A stretch of 64,000 nucleotides of DNA from the NCBI GenBank assembly GCA_016081115.2, contig CM071931.1, forward strand, positions 29,674,317-29,738,316, given 5' to 3'. Positions within the stretch are counted from its first letter, which is position 1. The number at the start of each line of letters is the position of its first letter. Positions 1-10,051 of the stretch are shown here, piece after piece. The translations under genes were made by a program, and so were the position numbers. Under the pieces are notes generated by a model that saw only the letters and a program-made list of their open reading frames with translations, did not search any database and had not been told where the DNA came from. The stretch is from Rehmannia glutinosa. Its lineage: Eukaryota > Streptophyta > Magnoliopsida > Lamiales > Orobanchaceae.

Positions 1-232
1 ATAATGAAAATGTAATGTTTTCCACTTAGACTACCCGTACCAATATCCCCGTACAAATCAAGATGAAGTAACTGTAGAGGCTTGGTTGTGGAAATTTCAT
101 TTTTGGGCTTAAAACTACTTTTAACTAATTTGTTCTTTTGACAAGTGTCACATAAGCCGAGATTTTCAAAACTCAATTTGGGTAGTCCTTTTACATGTTG
201 GTTTTGTAAATATTTTGCAAATTTTTGTATCC
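1..232 (-). pseudogene. Copia GAG-pre-integrase / integrase N-terminal segment (S1)
   Basis: Minus-strand translation gives the zinc-binding end of the pre-integrase domain (a CDTCQKNK motif) followed by the start of the integrase core (an LHLDLYG motif and a GKHYIFI stretch). Integrase inserts the reverse-transcribed element into host DNA. The reading continues directly from the protease part at 1753-2243 once the solo LTR and one copy of its target duplication are set aside. The rest of integrase and reverse transcriptase lie outside the window. Confidence 0.75.
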
Positions 233-493
233 TGTAAGTCCAAGCGGCTACGATAATCTAGAGGGGGGGTTGAATAGATTATCTCCATCTTTTCGATTTT
301 ACCCTCTTTTTCGAACAAGACAAGCCAAGACAATAATAAAGGTGCGGAATGTAAACAACACACGTCGATTTATAGAGGTTCAACCCACCTAGGGCCTAAT
401 CCTCTACCACCCCAAAGATATCCGGATGGATTTCAAAAAGAAAAAGATTTTATTAATTACCAAAATTAATACAACACCAACTTACAACACCTT

Positions 494-705
494 GAAGAGC
501 ACCACACTCTTCTTCAACACCACCTTTGAGATTACCACAATCTCTCTTGAAGATTACCACAATCTCCAACGGCACCTTGTGAAGATTACCACAATCTTCA
601 ACCTTGAAGAATACCAAATTCTTCAACACCTCAACAAGAAGATTACCACAATCTTCTCACACCTAACACCTAGATCACCCAAGTGTGTTCTTACCACAAG
701 AACAC
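494..705 (-). repeat. Array of seven small hairpins in the LTR leader, constant loop and varying arms
   Basis: Units lie at 494-512, 528-544, 549-567, 581-599, 606-624, 638-656 and 685-705. On the + strand each is an arm of about 6-8 bases, then ACCAC (ACCAA in one), then the complementary arm; sense RNA therefore has GUGGU loops. Arms differ between units (for example GAAGATT, GAAGAAT, GAAGAGC, GTGTTCTT) but stay complementary. The two non-Watson-Crick pairs, in units 494-512 and 549-567, are G-U on the sense (minus) strand and C-A on the other. Homologous arrays are at 4114-4237, 11767-11984 and 18149-18366. Confidence 0.8.
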
Positions 706-939
706 TCACAAGGATATCTTGTGTTGAATGATTACCCAAAAATCCAAGATTACAACTCGATAATGAATTATACAATTGAGTGCAAGTGTAATCAAGAATA
801 GCCTAGACCTCAAGGATGTGAAAGTGATAAGCTAGGCAAATTACAACAAGAATAATAACAATGAAAGACCAAGTGTTTGCTTGAGTATATCTTGTTGTGT
901 TGTGTTGTTCTCTCTTATTGTTGTGCTTCAAATCTTCCT

Positions 940-949
940 CTATTTATAG
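940..949 (-). promoter_or_regulatory. TATA box of the solo LTR
   Basis: The minus strand reads CTATAAATAG. The same block recurs at 4465-4474, 12221-12230 and 18601-18610 in the other LTRs of this family. It fixes the U3/R border and shows that the hairpin array lies in the transcribed leader. Confidence 0.75.
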
Positions 950-1104
950 GAGATGATTGATACTTGATAGGCTCCTCTTGGAATCTGATATCTACAAAAA
1001 CATTGCAATTAAAATCAAGATTATAGCTGTTAGAAATCAATCCCACAATTTAGGGAAAAGTTGTCTGCTGCACAACGGTTAGAATTTTGCTGTCAAACTT
1101 GAGG

Positions 1105-1310
1105 GCGACCGGTCGCGCACTAATAAGATTTCAAAAGAACGCAGCAAAAATTCAACAGGGTGACCGGTCTAAGGGGGTCGACCGTGTCGCCTAGGTGCGA
1201 CCGGGCCGCCCACCATGGTGACCGGTCACCCCGACCAATTTTAGGAGTCCGGGAGTTCTGTTTCGTGAAATGCGTTCCCAGGTACCGGTCGCCTCTATGG
1301 TTGACCGGTC
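1105..1310. repeat. Cluster of GACCGGTCG palindromes in LTR U3
   Basis: Several copies and variants of the GC-rich palindrome accggtcg / gaccggtc occur within about 200 bp, in otherwise AT-rich DNA. On the minus strand they lie about 150-360 bp upstream of the TATA box at 940-949. The same motif recurs in the LTRs at 4700-4935, 12380-12675 and 18765-19070, and inside element A at 15765-15835. A role as enhancer or binding site is inference. Confidence 0.7.
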
Positions 1311-1752
1311 GACCTCCTAAATAAAATATTGTCCGATTTTTGTCGAAAATAAACCTCAAGAAATACTCCGAAAAATTCGTAAAAACATTTTAAACCGATC
1401 GGGAGTATTTAGGACATCATTAGAAATATAGTTTTGATGAAACAACACATTAACACAAAAAGTGTTGTCCGATATAAATTCCAATAAATACTCCGAAAAA
1501 AATAGTAAAAGCATTTTAGACTAATCGGGAGTATTAGGACAACATTTAGAAACATAGTTTCAAAGTAAAAACCCAATGTCATAAAGTCAATAAAATTGTT
1601 GTCCAATATTATCGGAAATAAACTTGAGGAAATACTCCGAAAAATATTAAAACCATTTTAAATCATTTAGGAGTATTTGGACAACCTTTAAAACCCTTGT
1701 TTTGGTATAAAAACAAAATCATCAAAATCATGATAAAACCATTTATCAAACA

Positions 1753-2243
1753 TATCCATCATGTCCAAGTCGTCTATGCCATAAATTAGTTAAATCATTA
1801 TTGGCGAGAAGACAAGAAACATTTTGACTAACCAAATCACTTGTACAAATTTTGTAAAGATTGCCTTTTCTATTTGTTTCACAAATAATTTTATCATTTT
1901 TGAGAATGAGGCATTTTTCTTTATTGAAAATAACATCATAATTTGAATCACAAAGTTGGCTAACACTTATCAAATTAAACTTAAGCCCTTCAACTAAAAG
2001 AACATTACTAAGAGAGAAATAAGAGTTAACAATTTCTCCATTTCCAATAATTCTTCCCTTGCCATTCCCGAACATAACCATGCCTTCTTCTTGGAGCTTG
2101 ATGTTGGTAAAAAGTTCTCTCCTTCCGGTCATATGGCATGAACACCCGCTATCCATGAGCCATTTTGAATCTTCCATTATGGTTATAGCCCCTATCACCA
2201 ACAAATGAATCATTTTTAGGTACCCTATAATTTTAGGGTCCAT
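1753..2243 (-). pseudogene. Copia aspartic protease and start of GAG-pre-integrase (S1)
   Basis: The minus-strand frame contains the retropepsin motif DSGCSCHMT, then a glycine-rich flap-like stretch and the conserved LNLISVSQLCD-type segment (here FNLISVSQLCD), and ends in WHRRLGH, the start of the pre-integrase domain. Protease cleaves the Gag-Pol polyprotein. The frame is open here but is cut at 1753 by the solo LTR and continues at 1-232. It lies just downstream of gag in the element's own direction. Confidence 0.8.
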
Positions 2244-3794
2244 GGGGGTTAGTTTTGAGACCTTTGGGTCTCCAAAAATAGCTAAAGTTGTTTTTCAATT
2301 TACAATCATTAGCATAGTGTCCATTTTTACCACAATAGAAACAAATAAGATTATTAGAACTACTAGCACGTATAAAAGTCGGACCATGGTCATTTTTCTT
2401 AGAAGCATTTTGAAAAGGTTTATAACCAAGTCCTAATTTAGAATGCTCACTCCTTTGTGCATCAAGAATTTTTGTAACTTTATCCGTGCTTAAATTAAAA
2501 CGATGCACATCCTTTTTCAAATTTTCAATTTCTTTTGTGAGCATTTGTTTTTCGGAATCAAGAGCATGCGTTTTTGTAATAGTAATAGCATGGGCACGAT
2601 CAAGAGATTCATAAGAAATAAATAATTTTTCTTTCTCCAATTTGAGCTCTTTAAACTCCTTTTTCAAAAGTTTATATTTACATAACATATCTCTAAATTC
2701 AGTTTGGAGCTCATCATAATCACATTGCAATTCATCAACTAAAGAAGAAGATGAAGAGTTAGAGTGTACCTCATTGTTTTCATCGTCTATGGCCATGAGA
2801 CCATGTTCGGTTTTTTCTTCCTCGTCGGATGTGGCAAGTAGCTCATCCCACATTTTTACTTCGGCATTTAGAGCTTTCTTCTTGGAAAAAGACTTTTTCT
2901 TCTTTTGCTCCTCCTCTGCTAATTTTCGGCAATCGGCTATATAGTGCATGGTTTCCTGCATTTGAAACATGACATGTCTCTTGATTTTGTTGCCTTATTT
3001 TTATTCACAAATTTTCGAACAAGAGCGGCCATCTCCTCATCATCCTCATCACTAGCATAATATGAAATATTAGAAGAAGATGCTAAGCCTTTAGGAATAA
3101 TTTGCATACCTGATTGAGAGATGGATGGTTTGGAATTTTTCCTCTCCTTGAGATACACTTCATAGATGAGGGGGTTCCCAATGAGCTCATCGAATTTGAG
3201 TGTTTCAAGATTTTGAGCTTCCGTAATTGCCGTCACCTTTTCTGACCATGACCCGGGGAGCACATTTAGAACTTTGGTGACTTTGTCTTCTTTGGATATG
3301 ATTTTCCCAAGTGCCACTAGAGGATTGACTATGTTGCCAAGCCTTTCCACCATCTTTGAAATATTTTCTCCATCAAGCATAATGAAGGTTTCAAAGTCTT
3401 TAACAAGCATGGTTTTTCTTGCTTGTTTAACTTTATTTGTACTCTCATAGATGGTTTCCAATTTTTCCCAAACCTCATGTGCGGACCTTATGCCTCTAAT
3501 ATGATTATACTCGGTGGCGGTAAGAGAGCAATGCAAAATATTTAACGCCTTACCGTTAAATGACTTCTTGTCGTTATCGTCAAATTCCTTGAAGGTCTTG
3601 AGAACCGAGGTGCCGCCCTCCAATTTCTTTGTAGGTTGTGTTATTCCTTCAATGACCGCATTCCATATATCGAACCCGCACCCTTGTAAGAAGCACTTCA
3701 TTCGGTCTTTCCAAAAAGCATAATTGTTGGCGTCGAATAGAGGTGGCTTGTTGGTGGAGGCGCCAGTGGTGAGGTAGCTTTCACTCGTAGCCAT
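2233..3794 (-). pseudogene. Sirevirus-like gag with one frameshift (S1)
   Basis: It starts with ATG at 3794 on the minus strand, about 50 bp after the primer-binding site. The N-terminal part (residues 1 to about 200) is the copia nucleocapsid region that packages element RNA. A first zinc knuckle begins CFKCRKP near 2950-2965, where one base is missing. The frame then shifts and continues as the ORF 2233-2970 with HYIADC, a long lysine/glutamate-rich probable coiled coil, and a second knuckle CFYCGKNGHYANDC. Apart from that frameshift both halves are open. The closest relative in the window is the gag of element A (16444-17892). Confidence 0.85.
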
Positions 3795-3844
3795 TGATCT
3801 TTTCTCTTTACTCGCAATGAAGAAACAATCTTACCAAAGAGTTT

Positions 3845-3857
3845 GGCATTGATACCA
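3845..3857 (-). other. Primer-binding site of S1 (tRNA-iMet type)
   Basis: The minus strand reads TGGTATCAATGCC two bases inside the LTR end. This matches the TGGTATCAGAGC type used by most plant copia elements, with one substitution. It fixes the direction of the element as minus. Confidence 0.8.
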
Positions 3858-3859
3858 CA

Positions 3860-5112
3860 TGTTAGTCCAAATGGCTATGATAATCTAGAGGGGGTGAATA
3901 GATTATGCCGATTTTCCGAATTCCGCCCTCTTTTTCGAATGTGTGAAAGATAATAAGAATATAAGTGCGGGAGAATAAACAACATACGTTGATTTATTGT
4001 AGTTCAGCCCACCTAGGGCCTAATCTACTACCACCCAGGTATATCCGAAGTGGATTTCGAAAAAGAAAAAGAATTTTATTAATAGTTACCAAAACTATTA
4101 CAACTTCACATTTGAAGAGTACCACACTCTTCTTACAACACCACCAAGAAGATTACCACAATCTTCTTGCACCTATGAAGAGTACCACACTCTTCAACAC
4201 CTAAAATCACCCAAGTGTACTTTTACCACAAGAACACTAACAAGGTTATCTTGTTTTGGATGATGAAAACAAATTCAAGATTACAACTCGATTATGAAGT
4301 ATACAACTTTGAAGTGCAAGTGTAATCAAGAATAAAGCCTAGTACTCAAGATGTGCAAGTGAAAGACTTAGACTAAAATACAACAAGATATGAAAGTGAA
4401 GAACAAGAATTTTGCTTGTGATTGTATTGCTTGTGTTGTTGTTTTTATTGCTTCAATCCTTCATCTATTTATAGGAGAGGTCTTGGATTTGATTTTCAGA
4501 TATAGGCTCCTCCTTGGAGATTGAAATCTATAAAAAAAATGCAAATTAAATGAAGATTATAGCTGTTAGAAATCAATCCCTTCAAATCATGAAAAGTTGT
4601 ATGCTGCTCAACAGATAGTTTGCTGATCGAACATTTGGTCCACCGGTTGAACACAAATGAGGAAATTTGAAATACACACAAAAATTGCTCATGTCGATCG
4701 ATCCAACAGGACCTCGACCGGCCGACCTAGGGTCCGACCGGTCGGCCCTAGCTTGGACCGGTTGGACACTTCAATTTTGTGTTATGGAGTGTTCTGTTTT
4801 GATTTCTCACTTTCAGATACCGATCGATGTCTTGGTCGACCGGTCGACCTCAAGTGTTTTTCAATCTGTCTCTTTTCTGTTTCAGAAATCAAACTTTTAG
4901 GCACGAATTTCCCTATAGGGCGACCGGTTGACCATGAAACTGAAGTGTTTTCCATTTTTTGTCAAAAATAAACTTCAAGAAATACTCCAAAAAATTAGTA
5001 AAAACACTTTAAATCAATTAGGAGGATTTGGACAACATTTAGGGACATTATTTTGGTGAAAAACTTAGTTAAATAAAATCATCAAAATTACGATAAAAAT
5101 ATTTATCTAACA
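3860..5112 (-). mobile_element. 5' LTR of S1
   Basis: It begins TGTTAGTCC and ends ATCTAACA, 1253 bp. It is a diverged relative of the A-family LTRs. It has the same parts in the same order on the minus strand: GACCGGTC cluster (about 4700-4935), TATA (4465-4474), hairpin array (4114-4237). The next bases, ccaat (5113-5117), would be one copy of the target duplication; the other copy is outside the window. Confidence 0.85.
4114..4237 (-). repeat. Hairpin array in the S1 LTR leader
   Basis: Units at 4114-4132 and 4177-4195 (arm GAAGAGT) and 4148-4166 (arm GAAGATT, extendable to 9 bp) all have the loop ACCAC. A fourth at about 4215-4237 is bulged. Fewer units than in the A family, but the same loop, and the arm letter T in GAAGAGT restores the Watson-Crick pair that is G-U in the A family. 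Confidence 0.75.
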
Positions 5113-6677
5113 CCAATACCCCATTTGAATCTAATTAACATGTGTGGACGCAGCTTGAATTATCATAAAGCTCACATTGAGATGAGTTCGGTGCCAATGT
5201 TAAAGACGACCCTGAGAATTTGTGACATAAAAATAAATCATTTATAGTTATATAGATTTTATCTCATAACATAAATATTAATTAAAAAATATATTTAAAT
5301 TATCCAAATACAGTTAATCGACCTATGGTAAATTCACACGTTCAATTCTTGTAAAATCATTGTTATTGATGCCGCTATAAAATACAAATTACTCCAAGCC
5401 AATGTAATTGAGTCTGACAGTATAACAGTCCAACTCGAAACGTTCAGTCGAGGTAACTCCGAAGTTAGGGTGTTCTTTTAGTGAGAACTAGTAAGTAACA
5501 CACAAACAAAGTTAGAAGGACCCTGAGATTATCTCAGGGAAGCCACTCGATGCTTAAGTCAACAAATGTAGTATAATAATCTAGAGCAAAGAATGTAATT
5601 AAGTCTAATTAATTCAGAATACGTACATATGAATATGGAGATACCTTTTATACATGTGATGATGAATCTCATGGAGTTAATATAATAAGGTGGACTCCAT
5701 GGGTTGTAACTGATTAATTGAGCATCAAGGGCTGCTGGTAATATTTCTAACTCAACAATAGTTAATAATATTTGGGGAACAATAAATAGTTTTAAAAATG
5801 AATAAATGCCTAAATAATAAAATAGGAAAAAAAATCAATTTTACCCCATCATAAGCCCCCAACTTACTGGTTATGATATATTGAAGCAGGTAGGAAGCTA
5901 AGGAGTTCGATTTATTATGTCTTTATACTTGACTTTGCTTAGGAGTCTCATTTATTCTTACACTAAGAACATACTTGGTGTAAATAGAAGGTAGGAAGCT
6001 AAGGAGTCTCATTTATTCTTACACTAAGGACATACTTGGTGTAAATAGAAGGTAGGAAGCTAAGGAGTCTCATTTATAGTGTCTTCAAGAGTTAAATACT
6101 TTTCCTCTCTCTTCGCTTTGTCGTACTTTTTACTTTTTCCTTCAACTTTGACTAAATAGTTGGTTGTTTCTTCTCTGGCTTAGCCTCGTGCAGTAGGATT
6201 GAAAGATCTGAAACACATTAAGATTTTCTTTTGTTCCTTTTCAATTCCGTTGTGCATAAAATTGATGTTGTAGCGGATGTTAGAACATCATGCACTATCC
6301 AAAAAAATGTAACAGTTTATCGGTTTAATTTAGATTAATTTGTGACAACAAATTCTAATACAGTTGTTCTTTTTGAACAATGAAAACTGCAACATCGGAA
6401 TTTTGGGAGTTGCAGCATTGCTCCAAGTCGAAGCCAAAAAACAAAATAATTGAAATTGGACCAATTTTTTATAAAATAATCTTGTAATTAACGTTAGGAA
6501 AATGACAGACTTGCTAGGGATGAATATTGATAAAGATGGTTGGAGTAACTCACAATATTCTAGTTCCCATGATTATTCACTAAGTGAGCTGGTCTTCGTA
6601 ACTTATGGTTTGATGTTGACGACTAAGTACAACACATACAACATTTTGATCAACTTAAATATGAAAACCAGTAGAGA
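5113..6677. other. Intergenic stretch without a recognisable gene
   Basis: AT-rich DNA with no convincing ORF. The only structure I see is the 61-bp tandem repeat near 5941-6077. No LTR ends or transposon termini were recognised. Confidence 0.5.
5941..6077. repeat. 61-bp tandem repeat, about 2.2 copies
   Basis: The block starting aggagtctcatttattctta recurs at 5941, 6002 and 6063, a spacing of 61 bp, with only a few substitutions between copies. Part of a further, more diverged unit is visible near 5890-5910 (gtaggaagctaaggag). Confidence 0.8.
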
Positions 6678-7105
6678 TTAAGGGTGGCCACGGTTCAGAA
6701 CCGCTAGTTCCGATTCTCATATTTTTGGAGGAATGGGAACTGTTGCCTCACGGTTCTGGTTTTTGGTTCCGGTTTGGAACCAGGTTCCTCCACAATTTCG
6801 GTTCCAGTTTAACCCAGAACTGTTTGTTTATCTTTTGATGATTTTTTATTTTTTTTAAAATGGTTTATCAACTTTAGTTTAAAAAAAGAAAGAAAAAGAC
6901 TTGGACTTAATAATCAATTAAGTTTGTACCTAATATTAATAATAAATTTAAACTATATATATGTATACTATTACAGTATAGAGGAATCAAAGTTCGCTTA
7001 CAATAGTTTAAAATGTTTCTCATGTAGTTACGAATATAAACCATCATAATAAACATTTAACATCTCTTCTAGCATATTTTTACACCTACATGGTTCTGGT
7101 TCCGC
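6678..7105. mobile_element. hAT-like fragment rich in GGTTCC motifs
   Basis: It starts with a GGGTGGCCACGGTTC-like block, of the kind seen at ends of plant hAT-derived repeats, followed by many ggttccg / ggaacc words to about 6830 and an AT-rich tail. A last ggttctggttccg lies at the border with the copia fragment near 7095. No target duplication could be defined, so the limits are approximate. Confidence 0.4.
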
Positions 7106-8000
7106 TCATTCTTAAGTTCTTCAAACCTTGGTTCACATAAGGGCTTTCTGAATAGATCAGCTAACTGCTTCTCAGTTGATACATATTCCAACGTGATGTC
7201 TTTCTTTTCAACATGATCTCTTATGAAATGATATATGACATCAATGTGCTTTGTTCTGGAGTGCAATACTGGATTATGAGTAAGAGTCAAGAAGGAATGA
7301 CTAGAAGCCCCTCAGAGGCACTCGAGGATACCATTCGTTAAGGTTAACGGAGTTGGTAGGAACGACACACTTCGACATGGTTCTCTCAAGCGCCCTAGTA
7401 TACTCTACTCTTCTACCACGCACGATATTTAAATTTAACGCATAATTAGAATGATAGCTAGGATGATCCCCTTAAATACTTATTCGATAAACCAGCCATT
7501 ATAGCCCCCGACTCAACATCAAAGTGGTCTCGTGCGTAACCCCCTATTTAGACTTTCGGGCCCTTCATCTTTCTGAATCGAGACCCAGCCCGGCCGTTTG
7601 AGCTTTTTAGATGGTAAATCAGGGAAATAATTGGAATTTCATTCTTTTCAATGTCATAGTCTCTCAGTTGTTGCCTCATCCATAATACTTGGGCACAACA
7701 ACTGCCTGCCGCAATATATTCTGCCTCAGTTGTAGATGTATCTACCGAATTTCATTTCTTGCTAAACTAAGAACCCAATCTATTTCCAAGCATTTGATAA
7801 GTGCCAGATGTACTACTCTTCATGTCAACTCTACATCCAGCATAGTCTGAATCTGAGTATCCAATCAACTTGAATCCACCTTCTTTGGATACCATAATCC
7901 AACTTATTGGCTTCCCTTCAAGTATCTCAGAATCTTCTTAGTTGCTGCATATGACTTTCTTTGGGAGTAGACTGAAATCTTGCACATACACCTATTGCCT
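7069..8000 (-). pseudogene. Copia RNase H domain, interrupted (S2)
   Basis: The C-terminal block at about 7106-7290 contains the HSRTKHIDV-type motif (here HSRTKHIDVIYHFIRDH) and the final LADLF segment. The N-terminal part, about 7622-8000, shows the EAEYIAA-type catalytic region and the GCRVDMKSSTSG-type motif in broken frames. About 330 bp of unrelated DNA (7290-7622) separates them. RNase H removes the RNA strand during reverse transcription; this copy cannot encode it. The last residues before 7106 do not match copia. Confidence 0.75.
7290..7622. other. Unidentified insertion inside the RNase H region
   Basis: Homology to copia stops near 7290 and resumes near 7622. The intervening DNA is less AT-rich than its surroundings, has no ORF of note and no obvious inverted ends. 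I do not recognise it. Confidence 0.5.
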
Positions 8001-8940
8001 TTTTAAGTAATGATCAAGTAGAGCAAAAATCCAATGAGTGCTCTATAGCTTATCTGATCCACTGGCTTGCCTTCTACATTCATGTTCATCTTGATAGAAG
8101 TATTCATAGGAATCTTAATTCACAGAGGACTTTTCTTCCATACCAAATTTCTTCATAAAATCTCTGGTATATTTGATTTGACTTATGAAGGTTCCATGCT
8201 TCATTTTCTTGACTTGAAGACCTAGGAAGAAAGTTAATTCTCCCATCATACTCATCTCAAACTTCTATTGCATAAGGTTTGAGAATTTATCACACAGCTA
8301 TTTATTTGTGGATCCAAAGCTGATGCCGTCCACATATATTTGAACAAGCAAGATGTTCTCTCCATCTTGAATTCTCAAGAGTTTTCTATCAAGTTTTTCT
8401 TTAGTAAATCTATTGTCTATTAGGAATTGAGACAATGTATCATACCATGCTCTTGGTGTTTGTTTCAAACCATATAATGTCTTCTTGAGCTTGAAGATTT
8501 TCTCTCCAATCAATTTCTGCTCAAAACCTAGAGGTTACTCCATATAGACTTCTTCTTCTTCTAAAAGTCCATTGAGAAATGCACCTTTCACATCCATTTG
8601 ATAGACTGTGAAGTTTTTGTGCGCAGCATAAGCAAGAAACATCCTTATTGCTTCCAATCTGGCAACATGTGCAAAAGTCTCATCAAAATCTATACATTCC
8701 TCTTGGCAATACCCTTTGGCTACTAATCTTGCTTTGTTTCTCACAACATATCCTTCCTCGTTCATTTTGTTTCTGAAGACCCACTTTGTACCAATGACAT
8801 TTTGGTGCGTAGGCCTTTGAATCAATTGCCAAACTTTATTCCTTTCAAACTGATTCAGCTCTTCATGCATAGCTAGAATCCAGTGTGTGTCATCTAATGT
8901 TTGTGACAAATCCTTTGGTTCAATTTGAGAAATGAAACAG
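8000..8940 (-). pseudogene. Copia reverse transcriptase, broken (S2)
   Basis: The ORFs 8535-8909 and 8298-8513 carry the copia RT blocks: KWVFRNKMNEEG, ARLVAKGYCQE, YQMDVKGAFLNG and LYGLKQTPRAWYD. Reverse transcriptase copies the element RNA into DNA. The catalytic block normally YVDD reads YVDG here (about 8325-8340), which removes a metal-binding aspartate. Frame breaks separate the two ORFs near 8520 and the region after 8298. Confidence 0.85.
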
Positions 8941-8989
8941 TGAACATGACTTCATGTTGAGTTCTGAATCTTGTCCTTGCTCTTTCTTT

Positions 8990-10050
8990 TACATTTCCAA
9001 TCACTAGCTCAGGTGGATGACCTCTCAGCCATCTCACATCTGGTTAGAGTAAATCTGTTGTGTTGGTTCTCCTTTTAGCTAAATTGTCTTCAACAACTTC
9101 CTCTTGATCATCTTCATCCAGCTGCAACCCTTCCAGTTGTCTATGAGATTCAGCTAACTCGTCCTCATCAGGATCAAGTCTTCTGAGATTTGCTTCAGCA
9201 TAAGGACTCTTTAGGATAGTTGGTTGATTCGTCTTCTCAGCTAACTTATCAATGTCTTCTCCATTCATATTGGGTTCATCAAAAATCACATGGATTGACT
9301 CTTCTGTTACCATAGTCATTTTGTTTAACACTCTGAATGTTTCACTGTAAGTTGAATATCCAACAAAGATACATTCATTAGCTTTAGCATCAAAAGCTTT
9401 CAAATTATCCTTGTCATTATTATGAATGAAACAATTACTTCCAAAAATATGAAAATATCCCACATTAGGCTTTCTTCATGTCCAAATTTCCTAGGGGGTT
9501 TTGGACAGCTGCCTATTGATCATACACCTATTCTGAGTGTAGCAAGCCGTGTTAATAGCTTCAACTGAAAATCTCTTAGGCAATGCAGCTTCAGCTAACA
9601 TGGTCCTTGCAGCTTCCTTGAGGGTTATGTTCCTTCTTTCAGCTACTCCATTCTGTTGTGGAGTTCTTGCAGCTGATAACTCATGAGCAATACCATTTTT
9701 CATACGATACTGAGTTATAATTCCATTGACAAACTCAGTTCCTCTATCAGACCTTATCTTCATAATGGTTTAACTCTTCTCATTTTGAACTCTCTTAATC
9801 AGCAGAGGAATCTTTTACAAAGTTTCTCTTTTCTTACACATAAAAATGGTCTATGTATATGTGGAGAAAGCATCCACCAATACTATGGTGTATTTCTTTT
9901 CCCTTATGCTAGCTGGCTCAACTGGTCCAAACAGATCCATGTGCAATATATGCAAAATCCTTATTGAAGAAGGACTTGGCTTATCCTTGAAAGATGATTT
10001 GATTTATTTTCCTTTCTGACATGCATAACAAATTCTTTCCTTCGTGTAGA
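8990..10050 (-). pseudogene. Copia integrase, broken (S2)
   Basis: The ORF 9491-9763 carries the integrase core with SDRGTEFVN and TPQQNGVAERRN, including the catalytic D and E region. The upstream core continues in other frames to about 10050. The ORF 9044-9463 is the C-terminal part linking integrase to RT, with the conserved FVGYSTYSETFRV segment. Several frameshifts separate these pieces. Confidence 0.8.
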
Positions 10051-10051
10051 C

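Larger units (their letters stand above)
233..1752 (-). mobile_element. Solo LTR of the A family (Sirevirus-like copia), TSD tatcc
   Basis: It begins TGTAAGTCC and ends ATCAAACA, as the LTRs of element A do (11498-12989 and 17882-19380). It is flanked by perfect 5-bp duplications tatcc (228-232 and 1753-1757). There is no internal sequence, so this is the product of LTR-LTR recombination. Reading on the minus strand, the U3 part carries a cluster of GACCGGTCG palindromes (about 1105-1310). The TATA box is at 940-949, followed by an array of hairpins at 494-705. Confidence 0.9.
1..5112 (-). mobile_element. Sirevirus-like Ty1/copia element S1, 5' part (cut by window edge)
   Basis: On the minus strand this reads 5' LTR (3860-5112), primer-binding site, gag, protease and the start of integrase, and then leaves the window at base 1. 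It is interrupted by a solo LTR at 233-1752. The order gag-protease-integrase, the tRNA-Met-type primer site and the long LTR are copia traits. The gag with two zinc knuckles and a long charged region resembles Sireviruses. A one-base deletion in gag makes this copy non-functional. The assignment to copia is firm; the Sirevirus lineage is inferred. Confidence 0.85.

Noticed and set aside
494..705. CRISPR-like appearance (short palindromic repeats with spacers)
   Set aside because: The repeats differ in their arms, spacers are very short and irregular, and it is inside a plant LTR.
426..731. ORFs with repeated KITTIF-like text at 426-731, 11765-12010 and 18147-18386
   Set aside because: They are read from the hairpin array in the antisense direction of the LTR; the repetition comes from the RNA hairpins, not from a protein.
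3845..3857. tRNA gene fragments at the primer sites (also 17867-17879, 35372-35383, 58625-58642)
   Set aside because: Only 12-18 bases match; these are primer-binding sites beside LTRs, not tRNA genes.
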